Assembly (NCBI GenBank): GCA_001247695.2
Contig: LGRX02034884.1
Span: 1 to 25,730 of the forward strand
Source: Cymbomonas tetramitiformis
Lineage: Eukaryota > Chlorophyta > Pyramimonadophyceae > Pyramimonadales > Pyramimonadaceae
Length of the DNA stretch: 25,730 bases
Direction of reading: 5' to 3'
Position numbers and translations under genes: made by a program. The notes under the pieces are model-generated. The model ran no database searches. It worked only from the letters and a program-made list of their open reading frames with translations, and had not been told where the DNA came from. Positions 18,893 to 25,730 of the stretch are shown here, piece by piece (positions within the stretch are counted from its first letter, which is position 1; each line of letters opens with the position of its first letter).

Positions 18893-19475
18893 GGATACAA
18901 AAAGGAAAATAAACAAGAAAGATATTGTAGGACTCCTTGAAGCAAACGGATACAGCACAAATGAACTTGTGCACGCGTGCATCAATAAAAACAAAGCTAG
19001 AGCCGCTATCAGCACCATCAAGGGTGACACCACTGATCTCGATCTTAGACGGGATAATACAGACGGCAGCCCCATAACAGTGAACAAGCTCATAGCAAAA
19101 AATGAAAAGACAGACAGCATGGAACAATGTCTAAAATGGCACAACAAACCCAAGGAATGGTGGATTCGCCTCAATAGCCCATGGCATGCAGCTCACTTAC
19201 TCTCTAGAGGAAAGGGGATGCCAGAAGGTGGTCTCAACTTAGGTCATAACGTCAAAGATAACATTTGGCATATAGGTTCACCTCATCTCCTAAATAGGAA
19301 AGATGTAAATGCCTATCTCAAGCGACACCTTTCATTCAGCTCACTGGAAGTTAAGAAAATCACGAAATCTAGCACAGATGATTACATGACCTGCTGGGAT
19401 ATCCTTCTACAACCCCATATGCCCGCTAAATTCTGGAGCCTGTGTACGGATCTGAGATGCATTCGGAAAAAATAG
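18891..19475 (+). CDS. ORF2 part 2: linker between endonuclease and RT (frame-shifted segment)
   Basis: This frame is open from before the part 1 stop and continues the polyprotein: KDTKRKINKKDIVGLLEANG and onward to LRCIRKK at 19475. No domain is recognised; such linkers between endonuclease and RT are variable. It has no ATG near its beginning, which argues that it is read as part of ORF2 rather than as a separate gene. The entry is explained by one extra A in the run at 18885-18889 and the exit by one missing A in the run 19467-19472. Confidence 0.7.
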   Translation, partial: KDTKRKINKKDIVGLLEANGYSTNELVHACINKNKARAAISTIKGDTTDLDLRRDNTDGSPITVNKLIAKNEKTDSMEQCLKWHNKPKEWWIRLNSPWHAAHLLSRGKGMPEGGLNLGHNVKDNIWHIGSPHLLNRKDVNAYLKRHLSFSSLEVKKITKSSTDDYMTCWDILLQPHMPAKFWSLCTDLRCIRKK

Positions 19476-22400
19476 ACTGCACAGCCCATTTATTCCAATA
19501 CGTTACAGGCTGGGTGTCTTACACTGAAAGACTACATAGTACACTCGAAATGGAAAATGGTTTGGAAGCAGCTAGAAACGACGACACTGGCCTCAAGGAA
19601 ATGCACCCTGACGCGACATGGGATACCCTGCACAAATTGGCACATCAGGCGGCAAGTGACGCCTTTGGCACCAAGAATCTGAACAAAACTGGGAGGTCCG
19701 AAAGACCATCCGCAGTATCTAACTATATATACAAATGGCTAAACACGGTACGCCGCATCATCAAATATTTGGACACAAGAACTCATGTTAGTAACATTCC
19801 AAAGCAAGCCAAAAAGGCTGCCCGCACACTACCGTTTGCCTTGCTCCAACCCAAACATAATGAAGCAGCAGCCACATGGAGACTACGATTGCATGAAAAT
19901 TATGTAATAATCAGAAATGCTTTTCAAAAAAGCAGAGACACAGACATTGAACGACGCAAACTTCGAGAAAAGGAAGCCCTGCAGCATCTTTTCTCAACTA
20001 ACCTTTCGAGGTTTCTAGACACAGTCATGGGAAAGATGAAACCTGCTGAAAAAGGTGCAGCCGCTACCCCAGGTAGTGATGGAAAGATACCTGAGACAAA
20101 GACAGAAAGACTAAACACAACACTAGATGAATACAAAAACAAAAAATTATTTTCTACTAACCCGAATGAGCCAGATGAACTCCCACAGTGGCTCACTGAC
20201 ATTCTCAAGGATAGCCCTAAAATCCCCGATACGGCCGCCGCAAGACTATTGGCAGAAATCACGCACAAAGAACTCCAACAAGCATACTCGGACTGTGGTA
20301 TCTCTACAGCACCAGGACCCTCGGGGATGAGATACTCGCAGTGGATCAAGGGCCCAGAGAATTTTCAAGAAGTTACTGTCTCACTTTTTAACCACATTCT
20401 TATAACTGGGAGATTTCCTAAGAGTGCAAAATCTGGAGTCATCCTTCCAATCCCTAAAAACCCCTCTGCACCATGTACCATAGATAATTCCAGACCCCTC
20501 ACAATGTTGGAAACGGGTCTTAAACTATTTAATACAATAATTGCTAACCGTCTCAAAACAATACTCAACACCCACCCCATTCTCTTTCCCATTCAAGATG
20601 CCTTTCTTCCGAATAAAAACATAGATGACTCACTCCAAATTCTGAATGAAGTAATTTCGGATGCCAATAGATACGACAAAGACCTCCACGTAGTTTACCT
20701 GGACCTCAAACAAGCATTTGACAGAGCTGAATTCTGGATGAGGAATTTAGCGCTCAGAAAGTTAGGACTCCCATCACAAATAATTAACATCATCTCAGAC
20801 ATCACCAATGATGCCTCTAGAATGGTACTTACTGAGGAAGGCCTCACAGATGAATGGTCCCTCGAATGCGGAGTTCCTCAGGGAGAAGTTTTGAGCCCAC
20901 TAAGGTTTGTAGCCATTATGGATATCCTGGCAATTTGGTTAGCAAAACGAGCAAACGGTGCAAACCCGACAGGAACCACATATGGATACGAACTTAACTC
21001 GGAGCGCCATAGACCAGACAAACCAGGAAATAATGTTATTCCTCCCTCTCAAAACTTATTAGAAAAGGACACCCCTTTAAATATCTTTGCACGGTTCTTC
21101 TGTGATGACATCATGCTCGTGGGAAAAACTAAAGACGAAGTTCAAGACATGCTAGGTATAGTTAATGAATTTATGAGCTTCATCGGCATTCCCATCAATG
21201 TTAAGAAATCCAAATACTCTTACAGAAAGCGCATCAACTCCCAGGGCAAAATAGTAACACGATATGACCTGTCTGATGATTTACTCATCTCTGGGGGTCA
21301 CCTGGAGCCCAATACCAATGACTCAAGTCCTTCCATTGATGCGAAATGGATACCCCCTGAGTCACCAGAATTTCTCGATTTCTCTAACAGCAAAGAGGTA
21401 AACAGATACCTCGGAGTATGGTTTGCACTAAATGGGGAATGGGACAAACAGGCGGAAATCCTTATCGACAGACTTAAATCCACTCTCACATCCATCCAAC
21501 TGCAATACATGACTCTACACCAGCTAAGATATGTTAGAAATGCGGTTGTAGTTCCGAGGATGGCGTACCCCCTTAAAGTTACCTCAGCAATTGCCAACTC
21601 CTCAAAGAATGTTGCAATTGAATTAGACAAAATGATAGCTTCGTTTATAATCAAATACCTGGGCTGCCCAGTTGACACTAACCACCAAATAATCTGGACA
21701 GCAGTCTGCCAGGGCGGGTACGGTATTGATAGTGTCTTCGATATTGTAACCGCGTCGTGCATTACTGAAACCATGAACACCCTGTGTTCTGCAGATGAAC
21801 ACGAATATTGGCAACACAACCACACGGACCGTATCACTGACCCTCACCTTATCTCACTATACCGTAGAAACAGCAATTTATGGCTTAAAATAATAATTCA
21901 AAACATGAACAACGAAATGAGTAAAAATGCCATCTCGGGATTTCCCTTATCACACTATGCAACCTATAGTCACACAAAAGACAAACGCTTTAACTGGTTC
22001 AGGCGTACAGGTCACATTATGGCAAAACTTGGATACGCTATCGACTCTAAAAATTACCCTGAAAATGAAGCGGGTGAAACCACATTAATCACCACCCTTC
22101 CCAGACAACTCTACATGTCGAGGAATGTTACCTCCGCAATTCAAAAATATAACCTCAAGCACACAGGTTCCTTTCTGACGCCCTGCGGTGGAATGTTAAA
22201 AAACTGGCAAGAAAGCAAAGGCTTTTTCAGGCTGAACGGTAATAGACCCCCTGGATGGCTAACCGAAATCGAAAAGGAAATGCTTCAAAACCCTGTAGGT
22301 TTGGACCCACAGGCCAGATATGTCAAGACACAATATAGAGACAACATAGTACCCCCGGACACGGGTGAGTTTCATTGGAAAGGAAATGGTGACCGAGATT

Positions 22401-22915
22401 CCATCTCTCTTATTCACATTACCAATATTGACTTAGAGACCATGTCAATACAATACACAGAATACAGTAACAATGCCAAAAACCCTAATGTCTTTGTCAG
22501 AATCGAAGGAACCAACCGTTTTCAATACGACTTTGAATATAGCATCACCGATGACGGTTGCATCCTAATTCCAGCAGGTTCCATTTTCGAATATAATGAC
22601 CATATGGACCCGCCCTCTTCTGTTCTTGCTAAAGTCAGTGATATTAACTCACACTATGATTACATCTCAGACAGGCAATATGAGACCATTATTGCCAGAA
22701 TGAAAAACAAAACTGCGGAAGAAGAAAGTGAATACAGCTGCCCTAGCGACTCAGAAGAAGAATCTACCCCCTTCGTCGCCGAAAAGAGCAAACAAATGGA
22801 GGATTATGATATGGCAAGCGATGGTTCCCTATTCGCCGGTAAAAAATCAGCATGCAGTGGTGCAGCATATGCCATAAAAACTTTGACAACGGAATGCCAC
22901 TTGTTCGGAAGATGA
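19442..22915 (+). CDS. ORF2 part 3: reverse transcriptase and start of RNase H (1157 codons)
   Basis: This copies element RNA into DNA at the nicked target. In order: a linker; fingers with ILPIPKNPSAPC (about 20450) and SRPLTMLETGLKLFNTII (about 20490); motif A YLDLKQAFDR (20696-20725) with its Asp at 20702; motif B GVPQGEVLSPL (about 20870-20902); motif C FFCDD (about 21095-21109), an FxDD box in place of the more usual YADD; then NVKKSKYSY (about 21200) and YLGVWF (about 21410), typical of the following motifs. About 450 residues of thumb and linker follow, rich in W and N. An acidic Ser/Glu stretch (about 22715-22780) leads into the first RNase H motif, MASDGS, at about 22813. The frame ends at 22915 after losing phase in the A5 run 22876-22880. 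Confidence 0.93.
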   Translation: MYGSEMHSEKIDCTAHLFQYVTGWVSYTERLHSTLEMENGLEAARNDDTGLKEMHPDATWDTLHKLAHQAASDAFGTKNLNKTGRSERPSAVSNYIYKWLNTVRRIIKYLDTRTHVSNIPKQAKKAARTLPFALLQPKHNEAAATWRLRLHENYVIIRNAFQKSRDTDIERRKLREKEALQHLFSTNLSRFLDTVMGKMKPAEKGAAATPGSDGKIPETKTERLNTTLDEYKNKKLFSTNPNEPDELPQWLTDILKDSPKIPDTAAARLLAEITHKELQQAYSDCGISTAPGPSGMRYSQWIKGPENFQEVTVSLFNHILITGRFPKSAKSGVILPIPKNPSAPCTIDNSRPLTMLETGLKLFNTIIANRLKTILNTHPILFPIQDAFLPNKNIDDSLQILNEVISDANRYDKDLHVVYLDLKQAFDRAEFWMRNLALRKLGLPSQIINIISDITNDASRMVLTEEGLTDEWSLECGVPQGEVLSPLRFVAIMDILAIWLAKRANGANPTGTTYGYELNSERHRPDKPGNNVIPPSQNLLEKDTPLNIFARFFCDDIMLVGKTKDEVQDMLGIVNEFMSFIGIPINVKKSKYSYRKRINSQGKIVTRYDLSDDLLISGGHLEPNTNDSSPSIDAKWIPPESPEFLDFSNSKEVNRYLGVWFALNGEWDKQAEILIDRLKSTLTSIQLQYMTLHQLRYVRNAVVVPRMAYPLKVTSAIANSSKNVAIELDKMIASFIIKYLGCPVDTNHQIIWTAVCQGGYGIDSVFDIVTASCITETMNTLCSADEHEYWQHNHTDRITDPHLISLYRRNSNLWLKIIIQNMNNEMSKNAISGFPLSHYATYSHTKDKRFNWFRRTGHIMAKLGYAIDSKNYPENEAGETTLITTLPRQLYMSRNVTSAIQKYNLKHTGSFLTPCGGMLKNWQESKGFFRLNGNRPPGWLTEIEKEMLQNPVGLDPQARYVKTQYRDNIVPPDTGEFHWKGNGDRDSISLIHITNIDLETMSIQYTEYSNNAKNPNVFVRIEGTNRFQYDFEYSITDDGCILIPAGSIFEYNDHMDPPSSVLAKVSDINSHYDYISDRQYETIIARMKNKTAEEESEYSCPSDSEEESTPFVAEKSKQMEDYDMASDGSLFAGKKSACSGAAYAIKTLTTECHLFGR

Positions 22916-23411
22916 ATATCCCCCCCTCAAGAACTTTCGCCGCACCGGGGCTTCTTATCAAGGAAGATATCCAAAACCCTAGTAGTACTTCTGCTGAAAT
23001 TGCGGGACTGCGATTCTTACTCACAGAACAAAAAGAGAATCTCCTCAAATCCATGACTCCAATGGTACATGCCATTGACTCCATGGCCGCAATATCTGCT
23101 GTAACAAAGGATGTCAGATCCATGAGTGCCCGGGACAAATTACGTGAAGCTAACCGCAGAGATGTGCAGGCTGTTCGCCTACTGTTAGAAGAACTTGGCT
23201 TCTACAGTGAAGGAGATCACAGTAAAATTATCCTTAAATGGATCAGGGGTCACAATAATGACAAAGTCCATGACAGAGTGGACCGTACTGCCAAAAGAGC
23301 CTCATTCAGAGGGGGTTGTTTAGACATCTCCCGCTACGACCCTGCCGAGGAATTGCCATTCTCGTTATTCTTTTTTGAGGTCCCTATTTTAGGTGATATC
23401 CGCAGTCACAT
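22881..23411 (+). CDS. ORF2 part 4: rest of the RNase H domain
   Basis: The shifted frame supplies the remaining RNase H residues: Glu in TSAEIAGLRFLL (about 22990-23020), Asp in HAIDSMAAISAV (about 23068-23103), and KWIRGHNNDKVHDRVDRTAK (about 23237-23296) with the final His and Asp. With the first Asp in part 3, all four catalytic acids (D-E-D-D) are present. RNase H removes template RNA after first-strand synthesis. The frame then meets a MITE at 23412. Confidence 0.85.
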
Positions 23412-23795
23412 AACGACGATCGCTCTTAATTGGAAGATGCGCTTTGAATTGGAAGATTTTTTTGAAGGTCATTGTTTTGACGTTTTTTACATTATTTTAA
23501 ACATATCATGCCCAAAAAATAGGGTGGTTACAATTTTGGAAGTTTTTCTCATCGTACGAGGCGGGGTTTTCAGAATTCTTACGATCGCACTAGTCACATC
23601 ACTAGTGCGATCTGACTTCGCACTAGTCACGCGACTAGTGCGGACTCAAGCGACACACGGCCGTACGGGGCACCCGGCGATGAACCAACGACATCCCGGT
23701 CACTCATGATCATTTTGGAAGCATTTCAAACCAAAAACAAAAAAAAATAAAAATTTGGAAGGAGTGACTTCTTCCAATTCAGAGCGTTCGTCGTT
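23412..23795. mobile_element. 384-bp MITE-like insertion inside ORF2
   Basis: The ends are imperfect inverted repeats of about 28 bp: aacgacgatcgctcttaatt at the left and the complement of aattcagagcgttcgtcgtt at the right. ACAT stands on both sides (23408-23411 and 23796-23799). Removing the element and one ACAT joins the two halves of ORF2 exactly in frame, giving DIRSHIRRIQRLSHYHNW. Inside are two strong hairpins on actagt cores (23583-23612 and 23619-23642) and a doubled aattggaag near the left end. There is no coding capacity. The superfamily is unclear: a 4-bp (or 2-bp, CA) duplication fits several. Confidence 0.82.
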
Positions 23796-24730
23796 ACATT
23801 AGAAGAATTCAACGTCTCTCACACTACCATAATTGGAGAACTCTACAGTCTCAAGGGAAGTACTTGAGGATGCTCGACGAGAATAACACCACCCCCACTA
23901 AAGATATTTCCAAAATAACACCTAAAGCTTTCACTGCTTCTAGAAGCAGAGAACTCCTGGGTCTCCAAGCCTCTCCAGCACGTTTATTTAAACTGGGGAA
24001 AATCGGGACTGAAAACTGCCCCTACTGCCAACAGAATACAAAATGCACCTTCGAACACATCCAACTTGAATGCTCGGGACATAATAATAGTTTGCATAGT
24101 CTTAGAACAACCCAAGATGGCGAACTAAGGAAAATCATTGCTGAAGAAATCTCAGAAAAGCCCAAACTACTAAACCCTGGAAAAGGTACCACATACATCA
24201 AAACACAGCCATCGAAACTTTTCCCACTTGCTGACCTAAGACAGGAAATGAATGAGGAATTATACTTACACGCTCTCCCGGAAGCTAGCATGTACCGACC
24301 ATCAAGTTCAAAAAAGAATACCATTGCTGTGACCGCTAAACCCGAAGTGAACCATGTCACGGGGACAATTAAATATCCCGAACTCCAATATGTCCAAAAG
24401 AAAGAGTTTTGGAAACTTTTGGCCTGGCACCGCCTTTCCAACAAAGCAGTCCCATGCTCACTTGCGGAGTACTCGAATAGGGCACACGATATTCATGAAG
24501 CACTCAATGCATGTAAGTTTGAATCGGGGGATCCTGAAAACTGCTACGCAATCAGAAGAAGCCTCTTAGATATTTTGGTGGATGACAGGAACCTTGACAA
24601 AAACGGCTGTGAACTTTTCTCAAACCCACTAAATGCCCACCCTAGAATTCACTCGAGAAGATGCATACCCACCACAAGAATGAAAAAAATCCCTCAGGCC
24701 CTTCTGCCATCATGGCAAAATTGGCTTTGA
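23796..24730 (+). CDS. ORF2 part 5: post-RNase H region with CCHC zinc motif
   Basis: Directly after the MITE the polyprotein resumes with YIRRIQRLSHYHNWRTLQSQ, ahead of the first ATG of this frame (23869, or 23863 if the neighbouring codon is used). At about 24016-24075 comes a zinc-binding motif of the form C-x2-C-x9-H-x4-C (CPYC...H...C), common near the C-terminus of LINE ORF2 proteins. Near the end, ELFSNPLN (about 24610-24635) resembles the E-x-F-A-S-P-L-N element that precedes the NPPF motif in PCIF1/CAPAM-like methyltransferases. The frame is lost in the A7 run 24683-24689; the nominal stop is at 24728-24730. Confidence 0.8.
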
Positions 24731-25672
24731 TGGTCTCGCTTGGGATGCCTACGTGGATCCGATAACAGGCATCGGCAGAATCGTTTATGGAAATCCCCCC
24801 TTTGATGGGAAGAAAAGGGCAAATCTTCGGCGGTTATGACTACCTTGGAAATGGGATATAAAGCGGCCAACACCGTCCCCGGATTTTCAGGAACATGGAT
24901 TCTTCCGTTGTCTCCCAAAAACCAAAAAAGATGGTTCGATAAAGGTTTTAAACTTGTTTTCAGATTCCCGCATAACACTATTCCATTTATCCCACATGGC
25001 TATTGGACGGGTGATGACCCCTACGTGCTTCCAGGTGGTGGATGCTATAAGGATGACTTTTCGGATGTTGTTATCATAGCTATAGACAGTGCACCCAGTG
25101 ATACTCAACTAGCCTTTGACTGGAGGCCTACACAGAAAAATATTGCCAGATGGTTCCTTAACGTCCTACCTAAGTCCAGAGTCACGAAGAAGAGGCTAGA
25201 ATACACAGGAGTCAGCCCTGATATTTGGAATGAAGTTCTGAACGAAAGCGACAAAGTACTTCCCTCTTCGCTTTGCCCATGGCCCACTCAAGACCCTCCT
25301 TATCATCAGAGTGATATTGAGCCTTATTATGGTGGTCACCACGACACGACAATCACAAACGCAAATTCCAAGCCCTTCATAAGCACCGTGAAATGGCCCA
25401 AAGTTCTTACACTCATGGGATACCTTCCTCCTCTTTTTGGTACTGTCCTCAACACGATAGGTGTTCCCCGTGGCAAGATTAAACCTCTCCTTAAAAAACT
25501 TTCAAGAATTTGTAGGCAACACACCAAAAATAGGCGAGACGTGTTTCTGTTAAACACCACCACCACCTTAAACACTGACCCGCATACAGTTGACATCTCA
25601 TACAGTGAAGCCATGACAGAAACAGAAGTTGTGCAACAGTCAAACGACTTTCTTCAAACCCTCCTGCAATAA
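24684..25672 (+). CDS. ORF2 part 6: C-terminal adenine-methyltransferase-like domain (one frameshift inside)
   Basis: From 24684 the +3 frame gives GKIGFDGLAWDAYVD and then IVYGNPPFDGKK, with the NPPF tetrapeptide at 24792-24803. NPPF/NPPY/DPPY is the catalytic motif IV of N6-adenine methyltransferases. This frame stops at 24837-24839. The +2 frame, open to 25672, continues with KSSAVMTTLEMGYKAAN, ILPLSPKNQKRWFDKGF, and FSDVVIIAIDSAPSD, which suit the strands after motif IV. One missing A in the run 24813-24816 explains the switch. Together with ELFSNPLN upstream, the layout is closest, from memory, to PCIF1/CAPAM-like or phage Dam-like enzymes. The glycine-rich SAM-binding motif I is not clear, so activity is uncertain. 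The last ~150 residues have no recognised domain. Confidence 0.55.
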
Positions 25673-25688
25673 TTCTCAAAAATGTTGC

Positions 25689-25730
25689 AATAAAAGATGG
25701 TTCCGTGTCCCCAAGGGGAGGGGCCGCCCC
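25689..25730 (+). promoter_or_regulatory. Possible polyadenylation signal and start of a GC-rich 3' end
   Basis: aataaa lies at 25689-25694, 17 bases after the ORF2 stop codon. It is followed by a small hairpin (tccccaagggga, 25708-25719) and ggggccgcccc at the window edge. The signal is short and could be chance. Confidence 0.4.

Larger units (their letters stand above)
13820..25730 (+). mobile_element. Giant non-LTR retrotransposon (5' region, ORF1, ORF2, 3' end at or beyond the window edge)
   Basis: The order is coding-type tandem repeats (13827-14165), ORF1 (14148-15896), then a ~9.8-kb ORF2 region with ULP1, APE endonuclease, RT, RNase H, a CCHC zinc motif and a methyltransferase-like domain, and an aataaa signal at 25689 after the last stop. 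No long terminal repeats, integrase or tyrosine recombinase are seen, and an APE nuclease precedes the RT; both place it among non-LTR (LINE-like) elements. The 5' border is uncertain; 13820 is where the 150-bp repeats begin. The 3' border, and any poly(A) tail or target duplication, lie outside the window. ORF2 is broken by five one-base indels and by a MITE at 23412-23795. Confidence 0.85.

Noticed and set aside
23408..23799. TA target duplication (Tc1/mariner) for the ORF2 MITE
   Set aside because: Taking TA as the duplication gives an out-of-frame join with a stop; ACAT (or CA) gives an exact in-frame join.
24022..25614. Minus-strand frames over the ORF2 C-terminus
   Set aside because: No motifs were found; they are shadows of the plus-strand polyprotein.

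Overview
The window looks like a repeat-dense, gene-poor stretch of a eukaryotic nuclear genome, probably a protist or alga. The reasons are a non-LTR retrotransposon, Mutator-like (MULE), hAT-like and MITE-type DNA transposons in nested insertions, satellite and minisatellite arrays, and a decayed ankyrin array of the HGCPWNE type common in protists and large algal genomes. There are no bacterial-style operons and I found no tRNA or rRNA gene. I cannot name the species. All stops read as the standard genetic code. No intact host gene is evident. 

Layout, left half. 1-3099 is a ~92-bp satellite whose units each contain a hairpin; it is split at 991-2409 by a non-autonomous MULE-like element with 104-bp terminal inverted repeats and a 9-bp target duplication. 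3323-3845 is a 42-bp minisatellite, followed by AflII-site-rich (cttaag) repeats. 4190-4428 (minus) is the end of a Ty3/gypsy reverse transcriptase, interrupted at 4429 by the left end of a larger, coding MULE (transposase 4616-6878, frameshifted, right end missing). 6930-7406 (minus) is a broken unknown ORF. 7450-9970 is AT-rich noncoding DNA with duplications, G/C-tract hairpins and short palindromic arrays. 10572-11355 is a 391-bp tandem duplication. 11400-13054 (minus) is a decayed ankyrin gene interrupted by a 185-bp hAT-type MITE. 

Layout, right half. From about 13820 to the window end lies one very large non-LTR retrotransposon. ORF1 (14148-15896) is preceded by exact 50-codon tandem repeats and carries about 30 heptads. 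ORF2 starts inside the end of ORF1 (ATGGAGATGA) and runs to 25672. Read through five single-base indels, each explicable by a nearby A-run, and one 384-bp MITE insertion, ORF2 would be a polyprotein of roughly 3,100 residues: ULP1-type cysteine peptidase, APE endonuclease, reverse transcriptase, RNase H, a CCHC zinc motif, and a C-terminal NPPF-type adenine methyltransferase-like domain. 

This combination of a ULP1 peptidase and a methyltransferase-like domain around an APE/RT/RNase H core, together with a heptad ORF1, is the best candidate here for an undescribed system. The domains suggest target-primed reverse transcription (APE plus RT), removal of template RNA (RNase H), and possible manipulation of host SUMO or polyprotein processing (ULP1) and of nucleic-acid methylation (MTase). 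The last two roles are inference.
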